Shown here piece after piece: positions 31,912 through 44,793 of a stretch of 64,000 nt of DNA. Numbering within the stretch: the first letter of the stretch is position 1; the number at the start of each line of letters is the position of its first letter. Both the position numbers and the translations under genes were made by a program. Under the pieces are notes generated by a model. That model did not search any database and was not told the DNA's origin. It saw only the letters and a program-made list of their open reading frames with translations. The DNA comes from Jacaranda mimosifolia (Eukaryota; Streptophyta; Magnoliopsida; Lamiales; Bignoniaceae): assembly GCA_018894105.1 (NCBI GenBank), contig CM032121.1, forward strand, positions 29,922,230 through 29,986,229, read 5' to 3'.

Positions 31912-33252
31912 GCATTCTCCATCCTCTTTGAAAGATATTTGTCATTGGCAAGGCAATTTTCAAATTTCCTTGCACAATTATGCTTGACTCTCAATGTTTT
32001 TATTAGAAAAGTATGCCTATTGAGGATTATAGGATTCATAGTCACATGTTTCTTCTTTGCAAACAGCATTGATCTTGTTGGATTCATTCTTCAAAAACAA
32101 CTCATGCCCTTGCCTTACACTCCAGTCTCTAAGCACTTCCTTGAACTCTTTATAGCTACGGAATTTGTCCTTAATCTTTAGATCATAATTCTTTATATCT
32201 ATTTCTTTTAGCCTATGGAAAAGGTATTTTGGCACCTCATCATCTGACCTATCCAAACCAACAAGTTTATCTTCCTCACTAGGGTCACTGTACTGCTTCT
32301 CCAGCTTTACATTTGGGTCAACTGAACCTCTTTTGTTCTTTCCTATCTTCACAATTTTCTTCTTCATTCTCTTCAGTTTGTCTATGAGATCAGCCTTGCT
32401 CATTTGTTTATCCACAAATATGTCATCATCACCAGAATCTTCTAAGTCCTCTAGCATTTCACTAGGTGCATTTGATTCATCATCCTTAAGCTGTACATAG
32501 TATGAGTTAGATGACTCTTCATTGATGTTAATATCAGCTTCTTCATCAACTGAATGTGGCATTTCTGTAACAGTTGCTTCATCCAAAAATATGTCATCAT
32601 CCATTATAGCTGCTCCATCCACTGCTTCATCATCCAGTGCATGTGGCATATCTATCACAACTTCATCATCCAATGCATGGGCCCCATTGATACTAAATGT
32701 TCCTCCGCATGTGTTCCCATATCTATTCTCATTTCATCCAATCCCATTTCTTTAGCTCTAATTTCTGTTCCCACTAGATCATCATCACTAAAGTCAATAC
32801 CTTCTATCAAATCATTAATTTGTTCGTCATCCAACCTGTTTGATGTTTGTTGATTGTAAACTATGTTGCCTTGTGTGTCAATAATCTGTGTTGGATTTTT
32901 TGTTTCTTCTACATACAATGCTAAAACACATTGATTTTTCAAAGCATGATTCATATCTTCTAAGCTTGTATCATCCCAAATTGATCTTGTACCTATCTTA
33001 AGCGACAATCCTAGCATTTTATAGTAGAAGCACACATTGATCTCTTCCCCTTCACATAACTCATACAACCAATATAATGAAGACATTGTCAAGTCTTCTA
33101 TTATCAAGTTTGCTAACTCAATTTCATGTTTCTATTCCCCACTGTATTGGACATCATGTTTTGTTCTTGCAAACTTCTCACCAACCCATATTTCAAAGAA
33201 ATTTGAGTCCTCCATTAATCTATAAACAAAATAGAACATGTTTAATACTTTT

Positions 33253-33946
33253 AGACCCAGCAAAAAATTACCCAAACCCACGGGTACCCAAAAAAATGCA
33301 GGTAATGGGCCTCATTTTCTGTACCCAATAAAATGCAGGTAATTTTACCCGCCGTCTAATTACCCACCGTTTTTTGGCCCAACCCGTGGGTACCCACGGG
33401 TAACTCGTGAATAATTATTTATATTTTAATTTTTAATTTTTCTCTAATTTTGGCAACTATTTTGGAAGGTATAACACTTTTTTTTTGTTAATGATATCAA
33501 CAATATTTAAGTGGTGTTTAAACTTTTAGTTCAAAAAACTTTTGACATATAATGAAATTTAAATTTAAACTTCAAAATGTAATATAACTTAAAATTTAAT
33601 ATATGTTTAAATATTTAAGTTGTAGTTTTCAAACTAAAACATTTGACATGCTTTAAAATATTTGTTCAATGTAATATTTGAAATTTGTAGCCTCTTTTAT
33701 TAATTTTATTTAGGTAACATTTAAATAATATTATGTAAATTGAAAAAAAAATACTAATTTTTCTTTAAATATATATAAAAAAAAATAGTACGGGTACCCG
33801 TGGGTTACCCATTACCCATAGTCACGGGTAATGGGTCCACTATCTCGTACCCAATAAAAAAATGGATAATTTTGCTCGTGGGTAAAATTACCCAACCCAC
33901 TCTTACCCGCTCTTGGGTTACCCGCGGGTACCCATTTGCCAGGTCT
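33253..33946. mobile_element. Non-autonomous hAT-like element, 694 bp
   Basis: Ends AGACCCAGCAAA and its imperfect inverted copy TTTGCCAGGTCT. Flanks are ATACTTTT and ATACTTTG, an 8-bp target duplication with one mismatch. Both subterminal regions carry CCCACGGGTACCC-type palindromes. The interior is AT-rich and non-coding. It lies just upstream of the MULE start codon. Confidence 0.82.
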
Positions 33947-34726
33947 ATACTTTGTACACAGAATTTCAAAACAAAGCAAAGCAAAAATAAAAAAAACACA
34001 GAATAGTCTACAACATTCTCACGTTTCATCAAGGAATGGCTGTTGGTAAAAGGTGTTGGATTTTATTTTTGGCTTTGACTTTTGGGATATATGGTAAATT
34101 CTTGAGTTTTAACAAGGGATTAAAACTTTGTTTTGCATTTTCAGTTACTCAAATGAGAAACAAAGCAGCCGCTCTCAGCAAACCTAAAAATCTAATTTAA
34201 ACAACCATGAAAAAGCCATTTTAAAAACAAAACAATAACTATTTAAACTAATATAATAAAAAATAATAATGAAAACATATTTTAAAAACAAAATAAAAAA
34301 TTTCAGTATGAAATGGGATGAACAACTACCTTAACAATCAAGTTGGGTTTAGCCTCTACTTGTTTCAATACACAAAAATAATCAGACAAATACTTTGCAG
34401 ACTGAAAAGAGTATCCTAAAATCACCAAATGTGCAGAAGTAAACTCGAAATGTGGCTCAGATTTGGAAAGATTGAACGTTAGGGTTTTATCGCAACAGAG
34501 AGAAGTGTACAGACAGACAGTTGAAAAATAAACGAAAGCCAACCCTGCGGGATATAAAGGGGGACAATTTAGTCATTTGATAAATCCAAAAAATGTTTAA
34601 ATCAATTGGGGTGAGTGTGCAAATTTTTCATAAGTACAGGGGATTATGTGCCAATTAGAAAAATACAGGGTTTTTTTAGCCTATTTGGCTCTTTACAATG
34701 GGGGTAAAATGCATTTTGCCAAAAAA
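33947..34726. other. Probable MULE 5' flank and terminus, no gene
   Basis: AT-rich. It ends in GGGGGTAAAATGCATTTTGCC at 34705-34725, a sequence of the kind found at MULE ends. I did not find its inverted partner near 29000, so the far terminus of the element is missing or unrecognised. Confidence 0.4.
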
Positions 34727-35920
34727 AAATTCTCTTCGGATGCCTACAATAAGTGGTAGACTAAAATTCATGGAGATTGTTTCAAGGAAAATTTTGTAAG
34801 ATTGATCAACTTCAAGCTAATCAAAATTTCCCTTAAGGACAAGGATCATGATAAAGGGGATAGATCACTTGCTGAAGATATTCAAAATCATCCCAATTTA
34901 GAAGACATCGAGCCTCCAAAAGAAAAGAGAAGGAATCCTTATCTTTTAGAAACGAGCAGCAATAGTAATGTATATTGTTATTGGAAAAGGCTTAAAAGGG
35001 GTCCCAAATCGCCAAGGCCAAGTAATCATTCATCAACAGAGAACTTTGCCAAAAAGGTTATTTTCTTTTCTTCATCTTCTTTTTCTTCTTTAAATAAGCC
35101 TCCTTTTGGTCATTTGCTAACTTAAATCATGTAACATTTCAGTTGAAAAATGAAATTATTAATGTTGATAAATATGAGACATCCCAAGGTAGCTAAAGAT
35201 AAATAATGGGACCTAACTTGTTGGCCATGAGAGCTCCAATTGACACAGCCATGCAAAATGAGGTACTCGATAGTATGAAAGCTAAACAACCATCTCCTTG
35301 TGCTTCAATTTCAATATTTGAGAGTGAAAAATTTGTACTTAATCATCAAAAAGAGTATCTTCAAATGTTGTGGGATGGCCTTCGCAAGAGAATAGCAAAC
35401 ACTCTACTTGATTCCATCTCATCTATCAAAGATAGTGTTCAATTTGTGCTTGAATCAATGAGGGGTTTCAAAAAATTTGACATCTCCAATGTGGAAGAAT
35501 TATTGCAAATATTGTTTGACAAGGCCAACTCTTATGATGAGGCAAAGTCATCATTTTTTGAGAAAGCATCCAATGAGCTCCTTGCACAACAACTAGATAA
35601 GGTCACAAGTCGTCTCCATAATGCTCAAACTAGAGAAAGCAAATAAATGAATCAAATTCAATCCACCCAAGAAGATCTAGAATGTGCTGGGAAGAAGCTT
35701 GATAATTTGAAGGAACGCAAGAAGAATTTGACTTCATCATTGAAACGTTGACAACAACTTTTCAAAGTGGCCAAGCTGAAATTCATGAGATTGCAGAGAA
35801 AATTGCTGCTATCAAGAGTACTCCTCCATTGAGTAATAAAGTGGTTGAGAATTTGCAAACTTCAATAGAACACTTGGAGGCTGTCAAGGAAGAATTGAAG
35901 AACTTGAGTCCTTTTATTTG
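34727..35920 (+). pseudogene. Antisense ORF remnant of E3 (C-terminal coiled-coil part)
   Basis: Plus-strand coding remains opposite to the E3 pol: DAYNKW, stop, TKIHGDCFKENFVRLIN, then a Lys/Glu-rich segment, an apparent intron or gap (35125-35205), and from 35206 a helix-rich stretch (LNHQKEYLQMLWDGLRKRIA; EKASNELLAQQLDKVTSRLH) that continues after stops to about 35920. The KIHGDCFKENFVRLIN block and coiled-coil tail recall plant mobile domain proteins carried by gypsy elements. That is a recollection of family style, not a search result. The N-terminal domain is missing where the MULE begins. Function unknown. Confidence 0.45.
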
Positions 35921-37890
35921 AAAATTGTTTAGAACTTTTTGCTCTTTTTTTTTTTTTTAATAAACTATGTTGTATTTATTTATTTATTGAGATTACATAA
36001 TCAAAGATTTCTTTCCTTTTTATCTTGTAATCTATTATTATTATTATTTATTTAGTACCAAAAAAAACTCAAACTAATAAAAATAATTAAAACTACTTTT
36101 TTGTTTTTGATGACTCAACAAACTAAAAAACTCAAACTCAATAAAAAATAATTAAACTATTTTTCTTTAAAACTTAACAAACTAAAAACTCAAACTTAAT
36201 AAAAACAATCAAACTACTTTTTTTTTTTTCAAACTCAACAAACTAAAAAAAACTCAAAACAGCTAAACTATTTTTTTTAACTCAACAAATCAAAAACTCA
36301 AACTTAATAAAACGGTTAAACTACTTTTTTTTTTTAAATTTAACAAACTAAAGAAATTCAAACTTAATAAGAAAAACAATTAAACTATTTTTTTTTCAAT
36401 TCAACAAACTAAAAACTCAAACTTAATCTAAACTATTTTTTTTCTTTTTGAACTCAACAAACTAATTAAATCAAACGACTAAAACTATTATTTTTCCGAA
36501 AGCTCAAACTTAATAAAAAAATTAACTAAACTACTTTTTGTTTTTGCTCAACAAACTAATTAACTCAAACAACTAAAGTTACCCATTATTTTTTTAAACT
36601 TAACAAACTAAAAACTCAAACTTAATAAAAACAGCTAAACTATATTTTTTTTAAAACTTAACAAACTTAAAAAAAGAACTCAAACTTAATAAAAACAACT
36701 AAACTACTTTTTTTTTTTTATTAAACAAAGAAAAATATAATTTAAAATAAACTTATGACTGAATTTAGAGAATATCTAAACTGCCTACGTATCCAATGAA
36801 AGGATCAAGTCATAACGTAGCTCAAAGAAAGCATCATTTTTCAAGGTACTCAAGCTGAAATTCATGAGATAAAAGAGGAAATTACTGCTATCAAGAGTCC
36901 TCCTCCATTGAGTAATAAAGTGGTTGAGAATTTACAAACTTCAATGGACCACTTTGAGGTTGTCAAGGAAGAATTGATGAACTTGAGTCCTTTTACTTGA
37001 AAATTGTTTAGAACTTTTGCTCTTTTTTTTTTCAAATAAATTATGCTGCATTTATTTATTTATTTTGGGATTACGTAATAAAATATTTCTTTATTTTCTA
37101 TCTCGCAATCTTTTTATTATTTTTTTACCCCCCAAAAAAACCTCAAACTAATAAAAACAACTAAAACTACTGTTTTTTTTCTTCTAAAAACTAAAACTTA
37201 ATAATAAACAATTAAACTACTTTTTTTTTAACTCAACAAACTAATTAACTCAAACAAGTAAATTTTTTTTTTTTTAAACTTAACAAACTAAAAACTCAAA
37301 CTTAATAAAAACAATTAAACTACTTTTTTTTTTAAAACTCAACAAACTAAAAACTCAAAACTTTTTTTCCCCCCTTAAACTTAACAAACTAAAGACTCAA
37401 ACTTAATAAAAATGATTAAACTACTTTTTTTTTTTTAAAATTAACAAACTAAAAACTCAAACTTCATAAAAACAATTAAGCTACTTTTTTTTTTTAAACT
37501 TAACAAACTAAAAACTCAAACTTAATAAAAACAACTAAACTATTTTTTTTACTCAACAAACTAATTAACTCAAACAACTAAAACTACTATTTTTTTTTTC
37601 TAAAAACTCAAACTTAATAAAAAAAATAATTAAACTACTTTTTTTTTTGACTCAACAAATTAATTAACTCAAACAACTAAAATTATTATTATTATTTTTT
37701 AAACTTAACAAACTAAAAATTCAAACTTAATAAAAACAACTAAACTACTTTATATATATATATATATATACGAAACAGAGGAAAATATAATTTAAAATAA
37801 ACTCATGGCTAAACTTAGAGAATATCTAAGCTGCCTATGTACTCAATAAAGGGATCAAGTTATAACGTAGTTCAAAAAATGCATCATTTT
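35757..37890. repeat. Tandem duplication of about 1.08 kb with internal A/T minirepeats
   Basis: CAAGCTGAAATTCATGAGAT starts at 35772 and again at 36851. AGAATATCTAA followed by CTGCCTA recurs at about 36770 and 37820. Each copy holds the end of the antisense ORF, then 0.6-0.7 kb of degenerate minirepeats (36061-36720, 37130-37760) of roughly 55-60 bp built on AACAAACTAAAAACTCAAAC and TTAATAAAAACAACTAAACT with T-runs. Confidence 0.9.
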
Positions 37891-37904
37891 AGGGAGGGGG
37901 GGGC

Positions 37905-38160
37905 TACAGTTCACAATATATACTCATACGGGCCAAGAGTATCCATTGCTTAACCACCTTGGACTAGGTGGGATATTTGATATTTTAACCACGTAAAATA
38001 CTTTTAGTGGTGTAAGTTAGCAGTTTAACCACATGCACTACTTTTGGTGGAGTAAGTTAGCAGTTTAATCACATGCACTACCTTTGGTGGATACCGTTCA
38101 CAGTTTATACTCATGCGGGTCAGGAGTAACATGTAGTTTAGGCTCGTGCGTGAAGGAGCA
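37905..38160. repeat. Short tandem repeats next to the E3 pol end
   Basis: AGTAAGTTAGCAGTTTAA followed by CACATGCACTAC, with TTTGGTGG, occurs two to three times between 37990 and 38090. ACTCATGCGGG/ACTCATACGGG occurs at both edges. Non-coding. Confidence 0.75.
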
Positions 38161-38171
38161 ATCCCCCAACT

Positions 38172-41100
38172 TTATGCATAGTCGCATTTCAAGAACTTCC
38201 CATTTATAGGGCCAACACTTAATTCATCCTCAGCAACCAACTTATATACACCATTTGTATAGACTTCTTTGACAACATAAGGACCATCCCATTTTGATGT
38301 GAACTTATTCCCAGTCCGATGAGTTGTGATGATGGGCCTTCTCATAGCGAGCACCAAATCACCAACTTGAAAAGATCGTGATGGAACTTTCTTGTTAAAT
38401 GCCCTGGAGAGCCGAGCTTGATAACACTCAAGTCTTTGTTGTGCTTCCAACTTTTTCTCATCAAGGGCCTCCAATTCTTTAAGACATAAGCGTGCATTTT
38501 CTTCCTCAGTCAATCCTTCTTGTATGGCTATCCTTAATAATGGAATTTACTGCTCAAGAGGTAAAACGACTTCAATACCATAAACCAATGAATATGGAGT
38601 TGCTTGTGTAGGTGTTCTATGAGTAGTTTGATATACCCATAAAGCTTTTTCGATCCTTTTGTGCCAATCCATCTTTGACTTTGAGACTAATTTCTTCAGC
38701 AAATTACATAGAATTTTATTGAATGCCTCAACAAGACCATTAGCTGTGGCATAGTACATAGAAGATTTCCTCTGCATAAAATTGAACTTTTGACAAAGTT
38801 TATTTATCAGACTATTACAAAAGGGTTTTCTATTATCAGTGATTATGTATCAAGGAACCCCATAGTGATATATAATGATGATGCAGATAAAGTTAGCATC
38901 ATTTTCCTTCTTTACTTCTTTAAGGGGTGTTGCTTCAGCTCACTTAGAGAAATAGTCTATTGAAGCTAGTATTTACAAGTGCCCAGTAGAAGACTGTATC
39001 ATAGGTCCAACCATATCTAATCCTCAAGCATCAAATGACCATGAAGCAACAGTCGGATGCAATAGATCGGGTGGTTAGTGAATGAAATTTGCATGAGATG
39101 CCAATCTTGACATATTTGAGCATAATCCATGCAATCTTTTACCATTGTTGGCCAGTAGTAGCCCATTCTTTTTATTCGAAAAGATAATTTTGAACCTGAT
39201 TGGTGAGTGCTACAAACTTCAGAATGAGCTTCTTCCATGGCTTGGATAGCGTCATCATCACTTAAATATCGCAAGAAGACTCCATCAAATGACCGCCTAT
39301 AAAGCACACCTTTATAATAGGTGAAGCAAGCCGTGCGACGTTGTATATAGACTCTTTGACGTGGATCATTTGGTAGCTTTTCATACTTCAAATAGTCCAT
39401 GATTGGTTGGTGCCAATCTTCCTTCTCTATTTTAAATACTTGAACAACATGGCTTTCATCTTCTTCACAATCCTTTTCCATGATAATTGGCGGTACAACC
39501 CAACTTTTACATATTGGAATACGTACTTCATTTTTAGGTATGGCAAGTGAAGAGGCCAATTTAGCTAATGCATCAGCTTGCTTATTTTCCTTCCTTGGCA
39601 CATGTTTGATTTCTATATCCCCAAGCCATCCAATCAGTCTTTTTGCATAATTAAAGTATGAGAGTAATTCAGGCTTCTTGACTTCATATGATCCAAGCAA
39701 CTGGTTGACCACCAACTTAGAATCTCTATAAATTTTTAGGCGTCACTGTTTTATGTCAATCACCATCTCCAACCCAAGAATAAGAGCTTCATATTCAGCA
39801 ATGTTGTTGGAACAATTTTCAATTAAAGTGAAGGAATATGTAATGCTTCGTCATCAGATGTGATGAATATAACTCTAGCACTAGCTCATTCTCTATGAGA
39901 TGCTCCATCAAAGTACATCTTCCAAGGAGGTGTAATTTCAATTATCAAGACATCTTCTAATTAGATAATTCCCACTCAATAGGGATAGGGTGATTAGCCA
40001 AGAAGTAAGCCAAAACTTGTCCTTTTACTGCCTTCTGCGGAATGTAGATGATCTCAAATTGTTGCAACTGAAGGTACCACCTTGTGAGTCTATCAGACAA
40101 GATAGGCTTTAACATGACATATTTTAATGGATTGCTTTTGATACAAGACGGACAATATGAGCCTGAAAATAATGTTTTAGCTTTTGAATTGCAAAAATTA
40201 GAGCCAGTCATATTTTCTCAATCAGTGAATATTTCAACTCATTTGGCATCATCATTCTGCTCAAGTAGTATAAGGCATTTTCCTTTCCTTCATCATTATC
40301 CTATGCTAATAAAGCTCCAACAGAACGTTCTTGAGTAGAATATAAAGAATCAGTGGACGTCCAAGTACTAGTGCGAACAATACAGGAGGTCGCATTAGAT
40401 AAGCTTTTATGCTCTTAAAAGCATTACTACAAGCTTCATCCCACTCAAATGGAATGCCCTTCTTCATGAGACGGCTGAATGGTTGACATCTACCAGCTAA
40501 ATTTGATATGAATCTCCGCAAATAAGCTAACTTTCATTGCAAATTTTTAAGTTCAGGATGTCTCGAGGTTCAAGTATTTTTAAAATTGCATCAATCTTTG
40601 CTTGCTTGATTTCTATGCCTCGATGAAACAATCAATCCCAGCAACTTTCCCGATGTAACACCAAAATGCACCCTTTAATGGGTTCATTTTGAGTTGATAT
40701 TTTCTTAGGCGCTTAAAGACTTATCTCAAATCTTGAAAATGATCTTCTTGTCTTTTGGACTTGACAACCACGTCATCAACATAATATTCAATATTCTTCT
40801 AAAGCATATCATCAAAGATCTTTTGCACAGCTCTTTGATATGTGGCACTAGCATTTTTCAATCCAAACAACATCACTTTATAGCAATATATTCCCTTAGG
40901 GGTACGAACTGCTATCAATTACTCATCTTTTGGTAACATGTGTATTTGATTCTACTTAGATGATCCATCCATAATTGATAGTTCTTCATGCCATGTGGTA
41001 GCATCAATAATGAGTTCTGCAATGGGCAATGAAAAATCATCCTTAGGACATGCACCATTCAAGTCCCTAAAGTCAACATAAAGTCGAATCTGGCCATTTT

Positions 41101-43000
41101 TCTTTCTTATTGGGACAATACTGGAGATCTATGTTAGATACTTAACTTCTCGAATAAACCCAACCTCGATAAGCTTATTTACTTTAGCTTAATCGAAGGA
41201 ACCAATTCAGGGCGCAATCGACATTGAGCTTGTTTAACTGGACGAGTTTCTTTACTTACTAATAAATAGTGGACTGCCACCTTTGGATCTAATCCAGGCA
41301 TCTCTTTGTACAACCATGCAAACACATCTTTGAATTCACATAATAACTCAACATATACTTCTTTTTCCTTTGCAGTCAATAAAGTACTAATGTAGATAGG
41401 CCGACGATCATTATCATCACCTAAATTAATCTCTTTTAATTTATCTATGGTGGCCTTAACACATTCTTCAAACTTAGGAAGAGCATCTTCAGCATCTTTT
41501 TCAATAAAAAATTCTTCCCTAAAAGTAATATGGTATGCCGAACATCCTCTTCTACGGGTTCAATCTTTTTTAATTTCATACATGTCCTTGTTTGTCCATC
41601 CTTTTTTCTCATATGGACCGTCTGCATGACATCATCTTTTTCACTTATGTAACCACTATTGAAGCTTAGAGATTTGCTTGGAAAGACGATTTGCAATACT
41701 TTGATGAGTTGACCGACTATTACTAACAATAATATGATATGAAGAAGCCATGCTTTCTCGATCATCTTTTTCATTTATTTGAGTTCGTGTGAAGATAATG
41801 GTTTGCAGTTTAATCTTCAAGGTTCTACTACATGATATATTTAAAACAGAGTGCCGCTTCATGCACAAAGGAATTGAACTCCTAAGATTTTTCGGCTTGC
41901 TAACCCACTTCAAATACTTTGGCATTTTAGATGAATTCAATCTATGATTATAGGTTCTTTTATACCGCTACTTTTCAAGTCTATCAAAAACTGAGATTCG
42001 TTCATCTCCAACTATATGATTACTATTGGCTCTCCTAGTCGCAATGCAAATAAGATTATGAGGAACAAATTCGAGTCTCATTCGAGGGCTTTGAACACCA
42101 TGACCTTTTTCCTTCAACATCTTTTGGGTAGTATTAAGTCCATATGTTTGCTTGCCAGAAGCCTCAGGAGGGAGTTTTCCAAAGTGGAACGTTTTTGTGG
42201 ATTATATCCAGCTTTGACAAGAAGTTATAGGTTTTTGGATCAAAGTAATTCTCATTTTGAAGCTGTAGATATTCTCCATGTTCAAACCTTTTCAACAGCT
42301 AAGGGGATGGCTTTTTCGCATCAAGTTTGGTTAGAGAAAATGTCAATTCTTTCAATGATTTAGATCCTACTAGAGGTGACTCTCTCTTTACGTGGTCTTT
42401 ATTGCTGCATGTTAGAGTCAAGTCTTTAACCTTGTTTCCTCCATCAAGATCATCTTGTTGCCTGGATTCCTCTTGTTCTTTAGCTTTGGCAGTTTTCATA
42501 TTTTTAGTGTTGTATTTAGCATCTGCCAAGTGTGATTCAACTTCAGTGAACGGTTTGCCATCTCCAAGCACTTTCTTTACCACACCTTCTCGATAATACT
42601 TGAAACATTGGTTCCATGTAGAGGGAACTACAACATTTTCATGTAACCAAGGTTGGCCTAAAAGCATATTATATGATATCTTGGCGTCTATGACATGAAA
42701 TAATGTCATTGACAACATATTGTCCATCAATAGCTTTATCATTATTATTCCAAGAGCCCTTTGCCCCTCTTGATTCAACCCTTGGATCATCAGGCAACTG
42801 TTTGTCAATTCATCTATGGAGATTCCTAAATCTTTCATCACATGTAATGGCAAAATATTGACTGCAGAGCCTCCATCAATCAAAATTCTATTTATTTTTT
42901 GCTCACGAGCATAACCAGTTACAAACAGTGGCCTATTATGGGGCTTAGAGCCAAGCAACAAGTCTTCATCAGTGAAAGTCATTGCCAATATGCATTCCTT
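38172..43000 (-). pseudogene. pol: E3 pol region: protease, RT, RNase H, integrase
   Basis: Protease: ILIDGGSAVNILPLHVMKDL near 42880. RT: the N-terminal part YVELLCEFKDVFAWLYKEMP (41350), heavily stopped palm, YVDD at about 40775, and the thumb/connection region at about 40500-40310. RNase H: MYFDGAS near 39910 and ADALAKLASS near 39550. Integrase: the zinc-binding region at 39240-39090 (THQSGSKLSFRIKRMGYYWP; the last Cys is lost by a frameshift), the Glu of NGLVEAFNK at 38735, and the C-terminal module VGDLVLAMRRP...KWDGPYVVKEVY ending LKCDYA at 38172. Many stops and frameshifts, especially 41170-40520 and 39090-38780, so it is older or faster decaying than E1/E2. Confidence 0.88.
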
Positions 43001-44726
43001 AGTTACATCATGATTTTCTTCATTAGATAAACATGCTTCACTAGAGGAAATCTTTTCTTCATTTATCATGTGGCATGTAATGTCACTGTCGTGGTCACCA
43101 AGTACATCCTTTTCTATCTCGATTATAGCATGATTTGAGGTAGCATTATCCTCCTTAAGTGAGATTTTCCCTTTTTGAGCAAATTGCATCACTTTATCTT
43201 TGAATACGAAGCAGTCATGGATTGGGTGACCCACCAACCAATGGTGCTTGCAACACTTTGGGTCATCAATTTTTCCAACTTCCTCAAGTTGCTTCATTTC
43301 AGGTAATTCGATGAGATTTGCATTTAGCAAATCATCAAATATTCCAAAGACATCAGAATCGAGGAATGGGTATGTCTTAGCCTGCTTCTTCTTTAAAGTT
43401 AATTTTGTTTGTCCACTTTCTTGGGAGACATCCTTCTTTTCATCCTTTGTGCTTTCTGCCTTTGTACGAAACTTGATGGGTGTTGCATTTACTGCCATAG
43501 CTTCTTTAGTTTGCACCTTAGCAAGAGGTTTGCCCTCTTTCTTAAATTCTTGCTTTTCCTTAAACTTACTAGGATATTGAATTGGTGGCCCTTCTACTTC
43601 GCTAGCAAACATCCTTAACTCTACAGCATGGGCTCAAATAGCCAACTCTTTAAATGTTTTGGGCTGAATTCCTTGCAGAATATATTGGAGTCCTCAATGC
43701 GTCCCTTGAATGCACATCTCGATGGCTGAAGCCTTAGACAATCGGTCTTCGTAATTAAGGCTTAAGTTTCTCCAGTGATTGATGTAGTCAATGACTAGTT
43801 CCTCTTTCCATTAGCTAGAATTTGTAAGTTCAATCATACTGACTGTCTTTCGAGTACTGTAAAATCGATTTAGAAATTCTTGCTCCAATTGCCCAGCTAT
43901 CAATTGAGCATGCTTCTAGGTCAGTGTACCAATAAAAAGCATTACCTTTCAAAGATTGAACAAATTGCTTAACTAGGTGATCTCTATACGTCCCAGCATT
44001 ATTACAAGTTTCAATGAAATAAGCCACATGTTGTTTTATATTGCCTTTACCATCAAATTGCTGAAACTTTGGTGACTGATAACCAGTCGGCATCTTTAAG
44101 TTGTCAATCCTTTGAGTATATGACTTGGAATAAGTCATAAATGACTTAGAGTTTTCTTCAAACTTGTCTTTGATAATTCCCATGATAAACTCCCTCAGTT
44201 GATTTACAGGAATTAGTCTATCATTGGAAACTTGTAGTTTTTTTATTGCAAGCTTCTCATTTTCAACTAGCTACCTCTTTGTGGATGTTTCGCCTTTATC
44301 TTGAACCTATATTTATTTTTCCATCACGCGACTAGTCTCAGCATTATCCACCTTGTTCATTAACTTGAAGATTTGAGAATCTTGCTCATGGACATGCTTT
44401 GTCAGCCCTTCAATAATCTTCGTCAAATTAGCAATTTGTTCCTCCAAAGTTGTAACACTTATCACCATCATTGGTGCTATGCTCGAGGAACTTGAGGTTA
44501 AGCGAGGAGTGGATGTTGCTGATTCTTCCTTTGAGTCTCCACCACCTTTATTTGTATCAATAGCATGTAGTAATGCCTTTTCCACAACTTCAAGTGAAGG
44601 ATTTAACTCCAAAGATGATTGCGACTTTTTGGACATACTCTTTGTGGTGACGAAAACACTTCATACTCTAGCATTTATGGAATTTTAGGTAGTTATTTTT
44701 AATGCAGTAGTCTTGTTGGTGGCCAT
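43001..44726 (-). pseudogene. gag: E3 gag
   Basis: Start MATNKTTALK at 44726, with stops at codon 14 and shortly after. A coiled coil follows (VTTLEEQIANLTKIIEGLTK), then the retrotransposon-gag capsid domain (PKFQQFDGKGNIKQHVAYFI, NAFYWYTDLEACSIDSW; 44090-43880), then a broken stretch to 43620. A long open piece (43612-42299) starts in the gag C-terminus with a zinc-knuckle variant (CCKHHWLVGHPIHDC, 43260-43210) and runs into the protease. So gag and protease share one frame, as in E1/E2. Confidence 0.85.
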
Positions 44727-44770
44727 GATACTTCAATCTTGATAAAGAAAAGAGATGAGAGGTAGAGATA

Positions 44771-44788
44771 GTCCCACTAGGTGTGCCA
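44771..44788 (-). other. E3 primer-binding site
   Basis: The minus strand reads TGGCACACCTAGTGGGAC five bases after the LTR end. The location is right for a primer-binding site. The primer tRNA is not assigned. Confidence 0.6.
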
Positions 44789-44793
44789 AAATT

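Larger units (their letters stand above)
29377..33215 (-). pseudogene. Mutator-like (MULE, MuDR-type) transposase, interrupted by a solo LTR
   Basis: Start at 33215 (MEDSNFFEIWVGEKFARTKH), with an in-frame TAG 27 codons later (33134). The order is N-terminal region; acidic Asp/Glu-rich segment (32670-32300); MuDR DNA-binding-type domain (FRSYKEFKEVLRDWSVRQGH...AVCKEETCDYES, 32200-32030); then the solo LTR; then the DDE core with IGLDGCF (Asp), WTIISDIQKGL (Asp) and CESFNSYILEARDKP (Glu). A SWIM zinc finger (CTCGIF, stop, LNGYPCCHA, 29670-29730) and a CCHC knuckle (CQNCLQTGHNKGSC) follow before the end at 29377. Without the LTR and one TSD copy the frame reads straight through (KRMENA-IKDNPDIGIW). 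Stops at 33134, about 30625, 29700 and others make it inactive. Confidence 0.92.

Noticed and set aside
34303..34542. Upstream exon of the MULE gene
   Set aside because: The peptide has no MULE likeness and is separated by a hAT-like element. No splice evidence.
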